64,000 nt of DNA. It comes from an uncultured Dehalococcoidia bacterium (GTDB taxonomy: Bacteria > Chloroflexota > Dehalococcoidia > Lucifugimonadales > JADFKI01). The DNA lies in the NCBI GenBank assembly GCA_958295865.1, contig CATQHF010000002.1, forward strand, positions 1 to 64,000, in the 5' to 3' direction. The number at the start of each line of letters is the position of its first letter. Positions within the stretch are counted from its first letter, which is position 1. Positions 1-6,507 of the stretch are shown in pieces. Position numbers and translations under genes: made by a program. The notes below the pieces were generated by a model. The model worked only from the letters and a program-made list of their open reading frames with translations, was not told where the DNA came from and did not search any database.

Positions 1-1
1 C

Positions 2-964
2 TTCGTCGATTCGTCGTGGTACTTTCTGCGCTTTACGGATGCCAAATACGCGGACGGCGCGTTCGACTCGGACAAGCTGGCGCAGTGGGGCGCGGTTGAC
101 CAGTACACGGGCGGCGTGGAGCATGCGGTGATGCACCTGCTTTACGCGCGCTTTTTCGTGAAGGCTCTGCGCGATCTGGGCATGCTGAGTTTCGACGAGC
201 CGTTCGACCGCCTGTATAACCAGGGGGTCATACTTGGCACAGACCACGAGAAGATGAGCAAGTCGCGCGGCAATGTCATCGCGCCTGATGAGTATGTCGA
301 TGTGTTCGGCGCTGATACGGTGCGCTGCTTCCTGATGTTCCTGGGACCTTGGGACCAGGGCGGGAGCTGGAGTGATTCGGGCATCAACGGCATGGCGCGC
401 TGGATGAACCGCGTCTGGGATGTCGCTACGCGCGACGCAAGGCAGCTGGACGATTTCCCGCGTGACGATGACGCGGTGCGGGGGATGCAGCGGCTGATGC
501 ACAAGACGATACGGCGTGTGGGGGAGGACTTGGAGCGCTTTAAGTTCAACACGGCTCTGGCGGGGCTGATGGAGTACACGAATGGGCTGAACCAGCACTG
601 GGAGGCGAAGGGCGTACATTCGCAGCACTGGGCGGAGGCGATCAGCAACTTGCTGACGCTGATGTCGCCGATGGCGCCGCACATATCGGAAGAGCTGTGG
701 GAGCGCACGGGCCATCAGGGCAGCGTGCATGCGAATGCGTGGCCGCAGTGGGATGAAGCGCTTGCCGCCGATGAGGTGTTCACGCTGGTGGTGCAGGTGA
801 ACGGTCGTGTGCGGGACAAGCTGGAAGCGCCGGTCTCCGTGGATGAGGATGCAGCCAAGCGCGCCGCGCTGGAAAGTCGGCGCGTCGCGCCGCATATAGA
901 GGGCAAGAGCATCGCGCGGGTGATATATGTGCCGGGGAAGCTGGTGAATGTGGTGGCGCGGTAG
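2..964 (+). CDS. leuS: Leucyl-tRNA synthetase, C-terminal part (5' truncated by window)
   Basis: Charges tRNA-Leu with leucine in the cytoplasm. The reading frame is open from base 2, so the gene begins before the window and only about 320 residues are present. The class I signature KMSKS is encoded near 251-265 (HEKMSKSRGNV). It is followed by the helical anticodon-binding domain and the small C-terminal domain ending in the typical VNGRVRDKL and VPGKLVN stretches. The GTG at 116 is an internal valine and not a start. The ATP-binding HIGH half and the editing domain lie upstream and cannot be checked. Identification is firm from the KMSKS context and the C-terminal domain. Confidence 0.95.
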   Translation, partial: FVDSSWYFLRFTDAKYADGAFDSDKLAQWGAVDQYTGGVEHAVMHLLYARFFVKALRDLGMLSFDEPFDRLYNQGVILGTDHEKMSKSRGNVIAPDEYVDVFGADTVRCFLMFLGPWDQGGSWSDSGINGMARWMNRVWDVATRDARQLDDFPRDDDAVRGMQRLMHKTIRRVGEDLERFKFNTALAGLMEYTNGLNQHWEAKGVHSQHWAEAISNLLTLMSPMAPHISEELWERTGHQGSVHANAWPQWDEALAADEVFTLVVQVNGRVRDKLEAPVSVDEDAAKRAALESRRVAPHIEGKSIARVIYVPGKLVNVVAR

Positions 965-1043
965 GGGAGGATGTCGCGGCCGGAGCGGGTAACTTGTTGT
1001 GCCAGACATTGCCTTTGAGTTCGTGGACTGACAGCAGTTTGGC

Positions 1044-1400
1044 TCAGGGAGAAACTCGGCTGACGCGAAATGTCCCGGGTGTCAGAACTGCGAAGTTGTT
1101 CTCTATCGTCTCGCCGTGTTCTTGAAGCGTTGCGGATACCAAGTCTATCCTGGCATCGCGGGAAAGCCTATGTATCCGCATTAGCAGCACGCCGTTAGTT
1201 GCTCGGTTTTGGCGAAATATCAACTCCCCGAAGTCGCGGTCGTGCGTCAATATCAGAGAGGCGTGTTGCCTTGCCAAATCCAGAATTGCGTCATCGGACT
1301 TAGTTGGCGCGAGTTCAGCGACGTAGATGACTGAGTGTCCGTCCTCGCGTAGTCGCTCGACCATTTGGATGTCCAGATTTTCGTCTGCCAAGATGTTCAA
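1044..1400 (-). CDS. DUF5615-type PIN-like toxin
   Basis: A 118-residue protein of the DUF5615/Mut7-C-like family, predicted to have a PIN-type RNase fold. It starts MNILADENLD with early acidic residues (D6, E7), followed later by LTHDRDFGEL, the pattern of this family. The ATG overlaps the stop of the upstream DUF433 gene by four bases (1397-1400), so the two are translationally coupled as a two-gene toxin-antitoxin-like module. Members of the family are inferred to act as RNases held in check by the partner. Activity here is inference; family membership is well supported. Confidence 0.85.
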   Translation of the reverse strand: MNILADENLDIQMVERLREDGHSVIYVAELAPTKSDDAILDLARQHASLILTHDRDFGELIFRQNRATNGVLLMRIHRLSRDARIDLVSATLQEHGETIENNFAVLTPGTFRVSRVSP

Positions 1401-1657
1401 TCGGCTACCTCAGGGACCGAATGGATAGCCGTTGAACGCATTGCTTCAGCCGCGAACGCCAGGGCTGCGCGTATGTCTTCCTCGGTCAGTCGTGGATGTT
1501 CTTCGACGACCTCGGCGATTGTTTCTCCACAAGCCAGTTTTTCCAGTATGTGTTCGACGGTGATGCGCGTGCCGGCTACTACCGGCTTGCCCAGCATTAC
1601 ATCTTGGTCAGAAACTATACTCCCGCTCCATGCATTCATATCTGATACTCCTCGCAA
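1397..1657 (-). CDS. DUF433 antitoxin-like protein
   Basis: An 86-residue DUF433 protein. The central part, KPVVAGTRITVEHILEKLA followed by VVEEHPRLTEEDIRAAL, is the family hallmark and is predicted to fold as a helix-turn-helix. DUF433 genes usually sit directly before a DUF5615 PIN-like gene, as here with a four-base overlap, and are regarded as the antitoxin and DNA-binding half. The first listed ATG is at 1657. An in-frame ATG six codons later (MNAWSGSIV) could also be the start. The pair lies between leuS and a divergent metabolic gene and has no link to either. Confidence 0.85.
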   Translation of the reverse strand: MRGVSDMNAWSGSIVSDQDVMLGKPVVAGTRITVEHILEKLACGETIAEVVEEHPRLTEEDIRAALAFAAEAMRSTAIHSVPEVAD

Positions 1658-1695
1658 GCTTCCATGCCACGCCGCTATTCCATCATATCAACTCC

Positions 1696-2835
1696 CTAGT
1701 TTTGAAGCCGCGCCAGATTGAACATTCCTATGTCGTGGGTGGTTGCGCCGTTTAGGGTTAGGTCTGTGAGGATTTCGCCGATGACGCTGGCGAACTTGAA
1801 GCCGTGACCGGAGAAGCCTGCGGCTATGACGACCTGCGGGGCGTCGGGCAGGCGGTCTATGATGAAGTGCTCGTCGGGGCTGTTGGTGAACATGCAGGCT
1901 TTCATGGAAGAGGTTGCGCCCGCGCCGTCGGGGAAGTATTTTTCGGCGAATTGGCGCAGCACGGCTTCGTCGCGGGCGTTGGGGCGGCGGTCTATGGCGT
2001 CGGGGTCAACATCCTCTTCAAAGTGATGGTAGCGTCCGAACTTGAAGCCGGGAATGCCATAGACCGGAAAGCCGTAATACTTGCCTTCTTCCACTATCAG
2101 GTTGAATACGGGGAAGTTTTCGGGCGTGAACAACTGAGGCTTGAGCGTTTCAAGCCATGCGAGCACTTGGCGCTCCGGTATCGCCGCCGCGCTTAATGAC
2201 GGCAGAAGCTTGGATGCCCATGCGCCTGCCGTGATGACCAGATTTTCGGCTTCGTATTCGCCGTTTTCGGTTCGCACGCGGACGCCGCTTTCGGTGGGCT
2301 GCCACTCTAGCGTGCGTTCGTTGGCGTGAACGGTCGCGCCGAGCGTTTGCGCCTGTTCTACGAATAGGGCGATGCAGCGCTCCGGCAGCAGGAAGCCGCC
2401 GTCCTCTTGGAAGACCGCCATGGTTTCGCCGGGCAGGCGGTAGCCCGGGAAGCGCTTGGTAATCTCCGCGCTAGTCAGGACTTCGTGAGGTATGTCGTGT
2501 TCTTCGCAGGATAGCAGCGATCCGGTGAAGTTCGAGCTGCCGTGCGGGCCGGCGTCGAGTGAGCCTGTGATGTGGAGGATTTGCTCGTTGGTGGATGCCT
2601 CCAGTCTGCGCCATAGCTCGTAGGCACGGCGTATCAGGGGAACATACGACGGGTGTTCATGGTAGGCGAGGCGAATGATGCGGGTAACGCCGTGCGACGA
2701 TCCCATGTCGTGCGCGATGCCGAACCGCTCGATGCCGAGCACGCGCTTGCCGCGCCGGGAGAGCTGATAGAGGGCGGCGCTGCCCATTCCGCCAAGTCCG
2801 ATTACGATGGCGTCGTACTGCTGTCTTGTGGTCAT
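1696..2835 (-). CDS. solA: Sarcosine / N-methyltryptophan oxidase-like FAD enzyme
   Basis: A 379-residue flavin amine oxidase of the monomeric sarcosine oxidase / N-methyl-L-tryptophan oxidase family, which oxidatively demethylates N-methyl amino acids to formaldehyde, the amino acid and H2O2. The N-terminus has the dinucleotide-binding motif IGLGGMGSAALYQ and an acidic end to the second strand (GIERF). Near the C-terminus is MKACMFTNSPDEHFIID. The cysteine at about residue 314 matches the cysteine that carries covalent FAD in this family. Length is normal. Substrate cannot be told from sequence. It is divergent from leuB with a 143-bp spacer. The symbol is the closest named homologue. Confidence 0.85.
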   Translation of the reverse strand: MTTRQQYDAIVIGLGGMGSAALYQLSRRGKRVLGIERFGIAHDMGSSHGVTRIIRLAYHEHPSYVPLIRRAYELWRRLEASTNEQILHITGSLDAGPHGSSNFTGSLLSCEEHDIPHEVLTSAEITKRFPGYRLPGETMAVFQEDGGFLLPERCIALFVEQAQTLGATVHANERTLEWQPTESGVRVRTENGEYEAENLVITAGAWASKLLPSLSAAAIPERQVLAWLETLKPQLFTPENFPVFNLIVEEGKYYGFPVYGIPGFKFGRYHHFEEDVDPDAIDRRPNARDEAVLRQFAEKYFPDGAGATSSMKACMFTNSPDEHFIIDRLPDAPQVVIAAGFSGHGFKFASVIGEILTDLTLNGATTHDIGMFNLARLQN

Positions 2836-2917
2836 CGTGCTGCCTCCACAGGCTTGTGCTTCGGGTTGCCGATTTTGATGAGTTGGATGCGTAAGGGCAT
2901 TGTAGGCGGTTTTGGCA

Positions 2918-2923
2918 TATAAT
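2918..2923 (+). promoter_or_regulatory. Candidate -10 box upstream of leuB
   Basis: A perfect TATAAT about 55 bases before the leuB ATG in the divergent spacer. No convincing -35 is seen at 16-18 bases upstream, so this is only a candidate. A GGGAG ribosome-binding site lies just before the leuB start. Confidence 0.35.
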
Positions 2924-2978
2924 ACCTTGTGCGCGTGCGCGCGACTATATCATATCAAGATTTTGACGGGAGTTAGCG

Positions 2979-4073
2979 ATGAACTTTTCCATTACGGTGC
3001 TGCCGGGCGACGGCATTGGGCCTGATGTTGTTTCGGAGGCGGTCAAGGTGATGAACGCGGTCGGGGGGCGTTTCGGGCATAGTTTCGATGCCGAATATGG
3101 CAGGGTGGGCGGCAATGCTATTGACGACTTCGGCACGCCGCTGCCGGATGAGACGGTGGAGATGTGCCGTGAAACGGACGGCATCCTGTTCGGGGCGGTG
3201 GGAGGTCCTAAGTGGGACGATCCGCGCGCGCCGACGCGCCCGGAAGACGGTATTCTCGCCATTCGCAAGAGCCTGGGGCTGTTCGCCAACCTGCGCCCGG
3301 TCAAGGTGTATCCGCAGCTGATAAACTCCAGCCCCATCAAGCCGCACCTGCTGGAAGGGGTGGATATGATTATCGTGCGCGAGTTGACGGGCGGGCTGTA
3401 CTTCGGGAAGCCAAAGCGACGCTGGGACACTTCAAGGGGGCGGCGCGGAGTGGATACGCTGAAGTACACGGAGGAGGAGATTGAGCGCATCTTGCGCGTC
3501 GGGTTCGACTTGGCGCAGGGGCGACGCAAGCGGCTGACATCGGTGGACAAGGCGAATGTGCTGGAGACGGGCAGGCTTTGGCGTGAGATCGCGACGGAGG
3601 TGGGTGAGGACTATCCGGATGTGGAGCTTGAGCATGTGCTGGTTGACGCGGCTTCCATGCAGCTGATAAGCAATCCGGCGCACTTCGATGTCATCGTGGC
3701 TGAGAACACCTTCGGCGACATTCTTACGGATGAGGCGTCGGTGCTGGCAGGCTCTATGGGCATGCTGCCGTCGGCGAGCCTGTCGGGGCTGCCCAAGCCG
3801 GGCGCGCGCAGGCGTCCCGTCAGCCTGTATGAGCCGATACACGGGAGCGCGCCGGACATCGCGGGGCAGGGGATCGCCAATCCTATCGGCACTATCTTGA
3901 GCATGGCGTCTATGCTGCGGTACTCGCTGAATTTGGAGGCTGAGGCGCAGGCGGTCGAGCGGTCGGTGGAGGGTGTGCTGGCGGAGGGCTACCGGACGCC
4001 TGACATCGCGGGCGACGGGGGTGAGGTGGTCAAGACGACGGAATTGGGCGATGTGATAGCGGGGCGGGTATAG
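2979..4073 (+). CDS. leuB: 3-isopropylmalate dehydrogenase
   Basis: Third step of leucine synthesis: NAD-dependent oxidation and decarboxylation of 3-isopropylmalate. The 364-residue length is typical. Visible features are the N-terminal [12 protein letters not shown], the substrate/lysine region [15 protein letters not shown], the metal-binding aspartates in VDAASMQLI and [13 protein letters not shown], and the NAD-binding [14 protein letters not shown]. The start ATG is preceded by GGGAG at good spacing. No other leucine genes (leuA, leuC, leuD) are in the window. The family also holds tartrate and isocitrate dehydrogenases, but length and motifs fit LeuB best. Confidence 0.95.
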   Translation: MNFSITVLPGDGIGPDVVSEAVKVMNAVGGRFGHSFDAEYGRVGGNAIDDFGTPLPDETVEMCRETDGILFGAVGGPKWDDPRAPTRPEDGILAIRKSLGLFANLRPVKVYPQLINSSPIKPHLLEGVDMIIVRELTGGLYFGKPKRRWDTSRGRRGVDTLKYTEEEIERILRVGFDLAQGRRKRLTSVDKANVLETGRLWREIATEVGEDYPDVELEHVLVDAASMQLISNPAHFDVIVAENTFGDILTDEASVLAGSMGMLPSASLSGLPKPGARRRPVSLYEPIHGSAPDIAGQGIANPIGTILSMASMLRYSLNLEAEAQAVERSVEGVLAEGYRTPDIAGDGGEVVKTTELGDVIAGRV

Positions 4074-4107
4074 GAATTAGAAATTAAAAATTAGGAATTA
4101 AGAATTG
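4073..4107. repeat. AT-rich ATTAGGAATTAAG-type repeat
   Basis: Immediately after the leuB stop is a run of AATTA/ATTAAG units in an otherwise high-GC region. It resembles short AT-rich intergenic repeats found in many environmental genomes. No ORF is seen. Confidence 0.45.
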
Positions 4108-4290
4108 GGTTGTGTTGAGGGTTGGTGTGCGGGGTGTTTCGTGGCTTGATGGCAAGACGGAGTGAAAGGGTGTTGCTGAAGTCTAGGTATCCGGTAGGCT
4201 AGGATTTTAGATTTCTCGCTACGCTCGAAATGACAGGGATGGACGCTTGAAATGATAAGGGCGTGGGTTTCGGAATAACTGAGGCGGCAT

Positions 4291-4318
4291 TAGGGGCGAC
4301 CGGCCGGTGTCGCCCCTA
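4291..4318. terminator. Perfect inverted repeat between convergent genes
   Basis: TAGGGGCGAC (4291-4300) and GTCGCCCCTA (4309-4318) form a perfect 10-bp stem with an 8-base loop that is itself GC-rich (CGGCCGGT). It lies between the convergent leuB and MFS genes, so it could stop transcription from both sides. There is no U-run. The sequence also looks like a dispersed palindromic repeat, so terminator function is inference. Confidence 0.5.
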
Positions 4319-4357
4319 CATCTTCTTCCTGATGGCTGACAGGGGTGTTGAGTTAGG

Positions 4358-5626
4358 CTAGTGGTGGTGGTCGGATGGTTGGTTGGTGCGTGGGAGTGGG
4401 ATGAAGGCGAGTATGATTGCGCCGAGGGCGAATAGCACGGCTACATAGGTGAATGCGGCTTGGGGGCCAGTGAGGTCAAGCCCGCCGAGCGCGAAGCCGT
4501 CGTCGTAGAGTTTGCCCGCGATTAGGGGGGATGCGGCGCTTAACAGGAATCGTTCGAGCGATAGGATGCCCAGCACGGTGGTGGGGACTTCGTCGCCTGC
4601 TACATCTAGGGCGAGGGCGGTGAGGATGGGCTGGTCGCCGAACAGGAATATGCCCAATAGGGCGATGATGATAATGAGCGAGATGCCGACGCCTGAGCTT
4701 CCAAGCAGGAATGAGAGCGCCGCCAGCAGCAGCAGCCCGGGAACGAGAACTACCTTTCTGCCCAGCCTGTCCGACAGATAGCCGACGATTGGCGTGGAGA
4801 CGATGCCAATTGCCATGAGCAAGCCAAAGTGAAGGTTTCTCACCAAGGGGGACATTCCGAGGTCGTTCAGGAATATGGTGAAGAAGGTTATGAGGGCGAG
4901 GAACGCCATGCCCCTTATGCCGCCTACGAATGCGACAATCCAGAGTATAGGGTTGCGGAGCACGCGCTTTGTGGCTTGGAACTGGCTTGACGGCTCATCG
5001 GACGGTTCATTTTCTTCGTGCGTTCTGCCGATGTTCCTGAAAGCCCAATAGACTAGGAAGGCGAGGAATATGGGTAGGGCGGCGTAGATGCTGATTATCT
5101 CGCGCCATGCGAGAAAGCCCAGAAGCAGCCCGGTTACGGGCGGGGCGAGGGCGTCGCCAATCTGACCGCCGACTCCGTGGAATGACAGGGCGGTTCCCTT
5201 GCGGTGCGAGAAGTGGTGCGACAGCGATGCCATCGCGGGCAGATGCCATATAGAGGCGGCTAGGGCGACGACTGCCATTCCGAACAGAAGGACATAGTAG
5301 TGCGGCGCGATGCTGATAATCAGCCAGCCGATGCCGAAGAGCGCCATGCATACGGCGAGCACCATTCCCCAATACTTTCGGAGCGCGTCGGCGATTACGC
5401 CGCCCGGCAGGGTTACTACGCCGGAGACGAGTTCGCGTATCGAGGTTATGCCGCCGACGCCCACGCCGTCGAGCGCGAAGGCGGCTTTAACTTCGGGCAG
5501 CATGGCGATGAGGCTCTGGGTGAACCAGTGGAATACGCCGTGTCCGCTCGTGAGGCCGGATATGATGAAGCCGCCCCGCTGCCTGACGTCGTGGTGATGC
5601 TCAGTCTGTGGCTCTGTTTGCGCCAT
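4358..5626 (-). CDS. MFS transporter
   Basis: A 422-residue major facilitator superfamily membrane protein with about 12 hydrophobic segments. The loop 2-3 signature appears around GVIADALRKYWG, and the equivalent mid-protein motif is GYLSDRLGRKVVLVPG. The reading frame opens earlier, but the start at 5626 (MAQTEPQTEHHH) is chosen because GGAGG lies five bases upstream. Both ends are histidine-rich (TEHHHD near the start, DHHH at the end), which might suggest metal contact but is weak evidence. Substrate is unknown. It stands alone between two repeat-bearing spacers. Confidence 0.85.
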   Translation of the reverse strand: MAQTEPQTEHHHDVRQRGGFIISGLTSGHGVFHWFTQSLIAMLPEVKAAFALDGVGVGGITSIRELVSGVVTLPGGVIADALRKYWGMVLAVCMALFGIGWLIISIAPHYYVLLFGMAVVALAASIWHLPAMASLSHHFSHRKGTALSFHGVGGQIGDALAPPVTGLLLGFLAWREIISIYAALPIFLAFLVYWAFRNIGRTHEENEPSDEPSSQFQATKRVLRNPILWIVAFVGGIRGMAFLALITFFTIFLNDLGMSPLVRNLHFGLLMAIGIVSTPIVGYLSDRLGRKVVLVPGLLLLAALSFLLGSSGVGISLIIIIALLGIFLFGDQPILTALALDVAGDEVPTTVLGILSLERFLLSAASPLIAGKLYDDGFALGGLDLTGPQAAFTYVAVLFALGAIILAFIPLPRTNQPSDHHH

Positions 5627-5745
5627 GGTTCCTCCAGCCGTTTCTTCGTCAACTTGGGGGATACCCGCAGGTAGTATCAAATTAGTGGCTTATCTTGTCA
5701 AGCGGGTGAGGTTTCTATTCCGATGAGTTGCTTATGCACTCTGTC

Positions 5746-5815
5746 CTTCGACAGGCTTCCTTCGACAAGCTCAGGACGAACGGGATTTCTGCCCCTGCTT
5801 TCGCAGGGATGACGG
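5746..5815. repeat. Dispersed repeats: TTCGACA..CGAACG type and hairpin type
   Basis: This spacer carries a TTCGACAAGCTCAGGACGAA unit (about 5759-5781) next to a hairpin repeat of the form CTGCTTTCGCAGGGATGACGG (about 5793-5815). Both families recur elsewhere in the window (8.0, 8.4, 15.9-16.2, 16.7, 17.3 and 18.2 kb). The rest of the 290-bp gap between the MFS and EVE genes shows no ORF. Confidence 0.7.
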
Positions 5816-5917
5816 AACAAGGGTGCGGGGATGGCGAAACGAGGGTGTGGGAATGGCGAAAGGGTTTGCCACTTGAATGAAAATGGGCTAGGTTCTTCGC
5901 CTTTTGCGGGGGCGCGC

Positions 5918-6397
5918 TCACTCGCGCGCGCTCATTCCCAGCTTTGTGACGATGTCCCATTCATGGGAGGTTACGGGCTGGACTGATAGGCGGGAGTTTT
6001 TTACCAGCGCCATGTTTTCCAAGCCCGGGGTTGCCTTGATTTCGCGCAGGGGGATGGGGTGGTCGAATGGGGCTATTGCCTTGATGTCCACCATGTACCA
6101 GATGGGGTTGTCGGGCGTGCTTTTGGGGTCGGGGTGCTCGGAATTGGGGTCCCAAGCGGTGTCGTCGGGGTAGCCCTCGCGCACAATGACGGCGGTGCCG
6201 ACGACGGCGGGCGGCTTTGCGTTGGAGTGGTAGAACAGCACACCGTCGCCGACTTTCATGTCGTCGCGCATGGTGTTGCGCGCCTGATAGTTTCGCACGC
6301 CGTCCCATTCCGCTGTGCTGTCGTCTTCGTTCATCAGGTCGGAGAATGAGTAGGCGCTAGGTTCGGATTTCATCAGCCAGTAGCGTTTTTCCGTCAT
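5918..6397 (-). CDS. EVE domain-containing protein
   Basis: A 159-residue, single-domain EVE protein (PUA-like fold), a family thought to read modified bases in nucleic acid. The diagnostic N-terminus TEKRYWLMKSEPSAYSFSDL is followed by WDGVRNYQARNTMRD and DGVLFYHSNAKPPAVVG, which form the base-binding pocket in relatives. The start at 6397 has GGAGG five bases upstream, so the four extra upstream codons are not used. No restriction or RNA-modification gene is adjacent, so its target is unknown. Confidence 0.9.
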   Translation of the reverse strand: MTEKRYWLMKSEPSAYSFSDLMNEDDSTAEWDGVRNYQARNTMRDDMKVGDGVLFYHSNAKPPAVVGTAVIVREGYPDDTAWDPNSEHPDPKSTPDNPIWYMVDIKAIAPFDHPIPLREIKATPGLENMALVKNSRLSVQPVTSHEWDIVTKLGMSARE

Positions 6398-6507
6398 GCT
6401 TTCCTCCATTGATGTATGCTATTTGGGGCTAACTAGGGTTAGCGGGATGTATAGGATAGGGGATTTCATTATCTTATCGCAGTTGAGTATTGTTTGGGAT
6501 TAGTTGT

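Noticed and set aside
1365..1721. Plus-strand ORF over the DUF433/DUF5615 pair
   Set aside because: It is opposite two recognised overlapping genes and has no family features.
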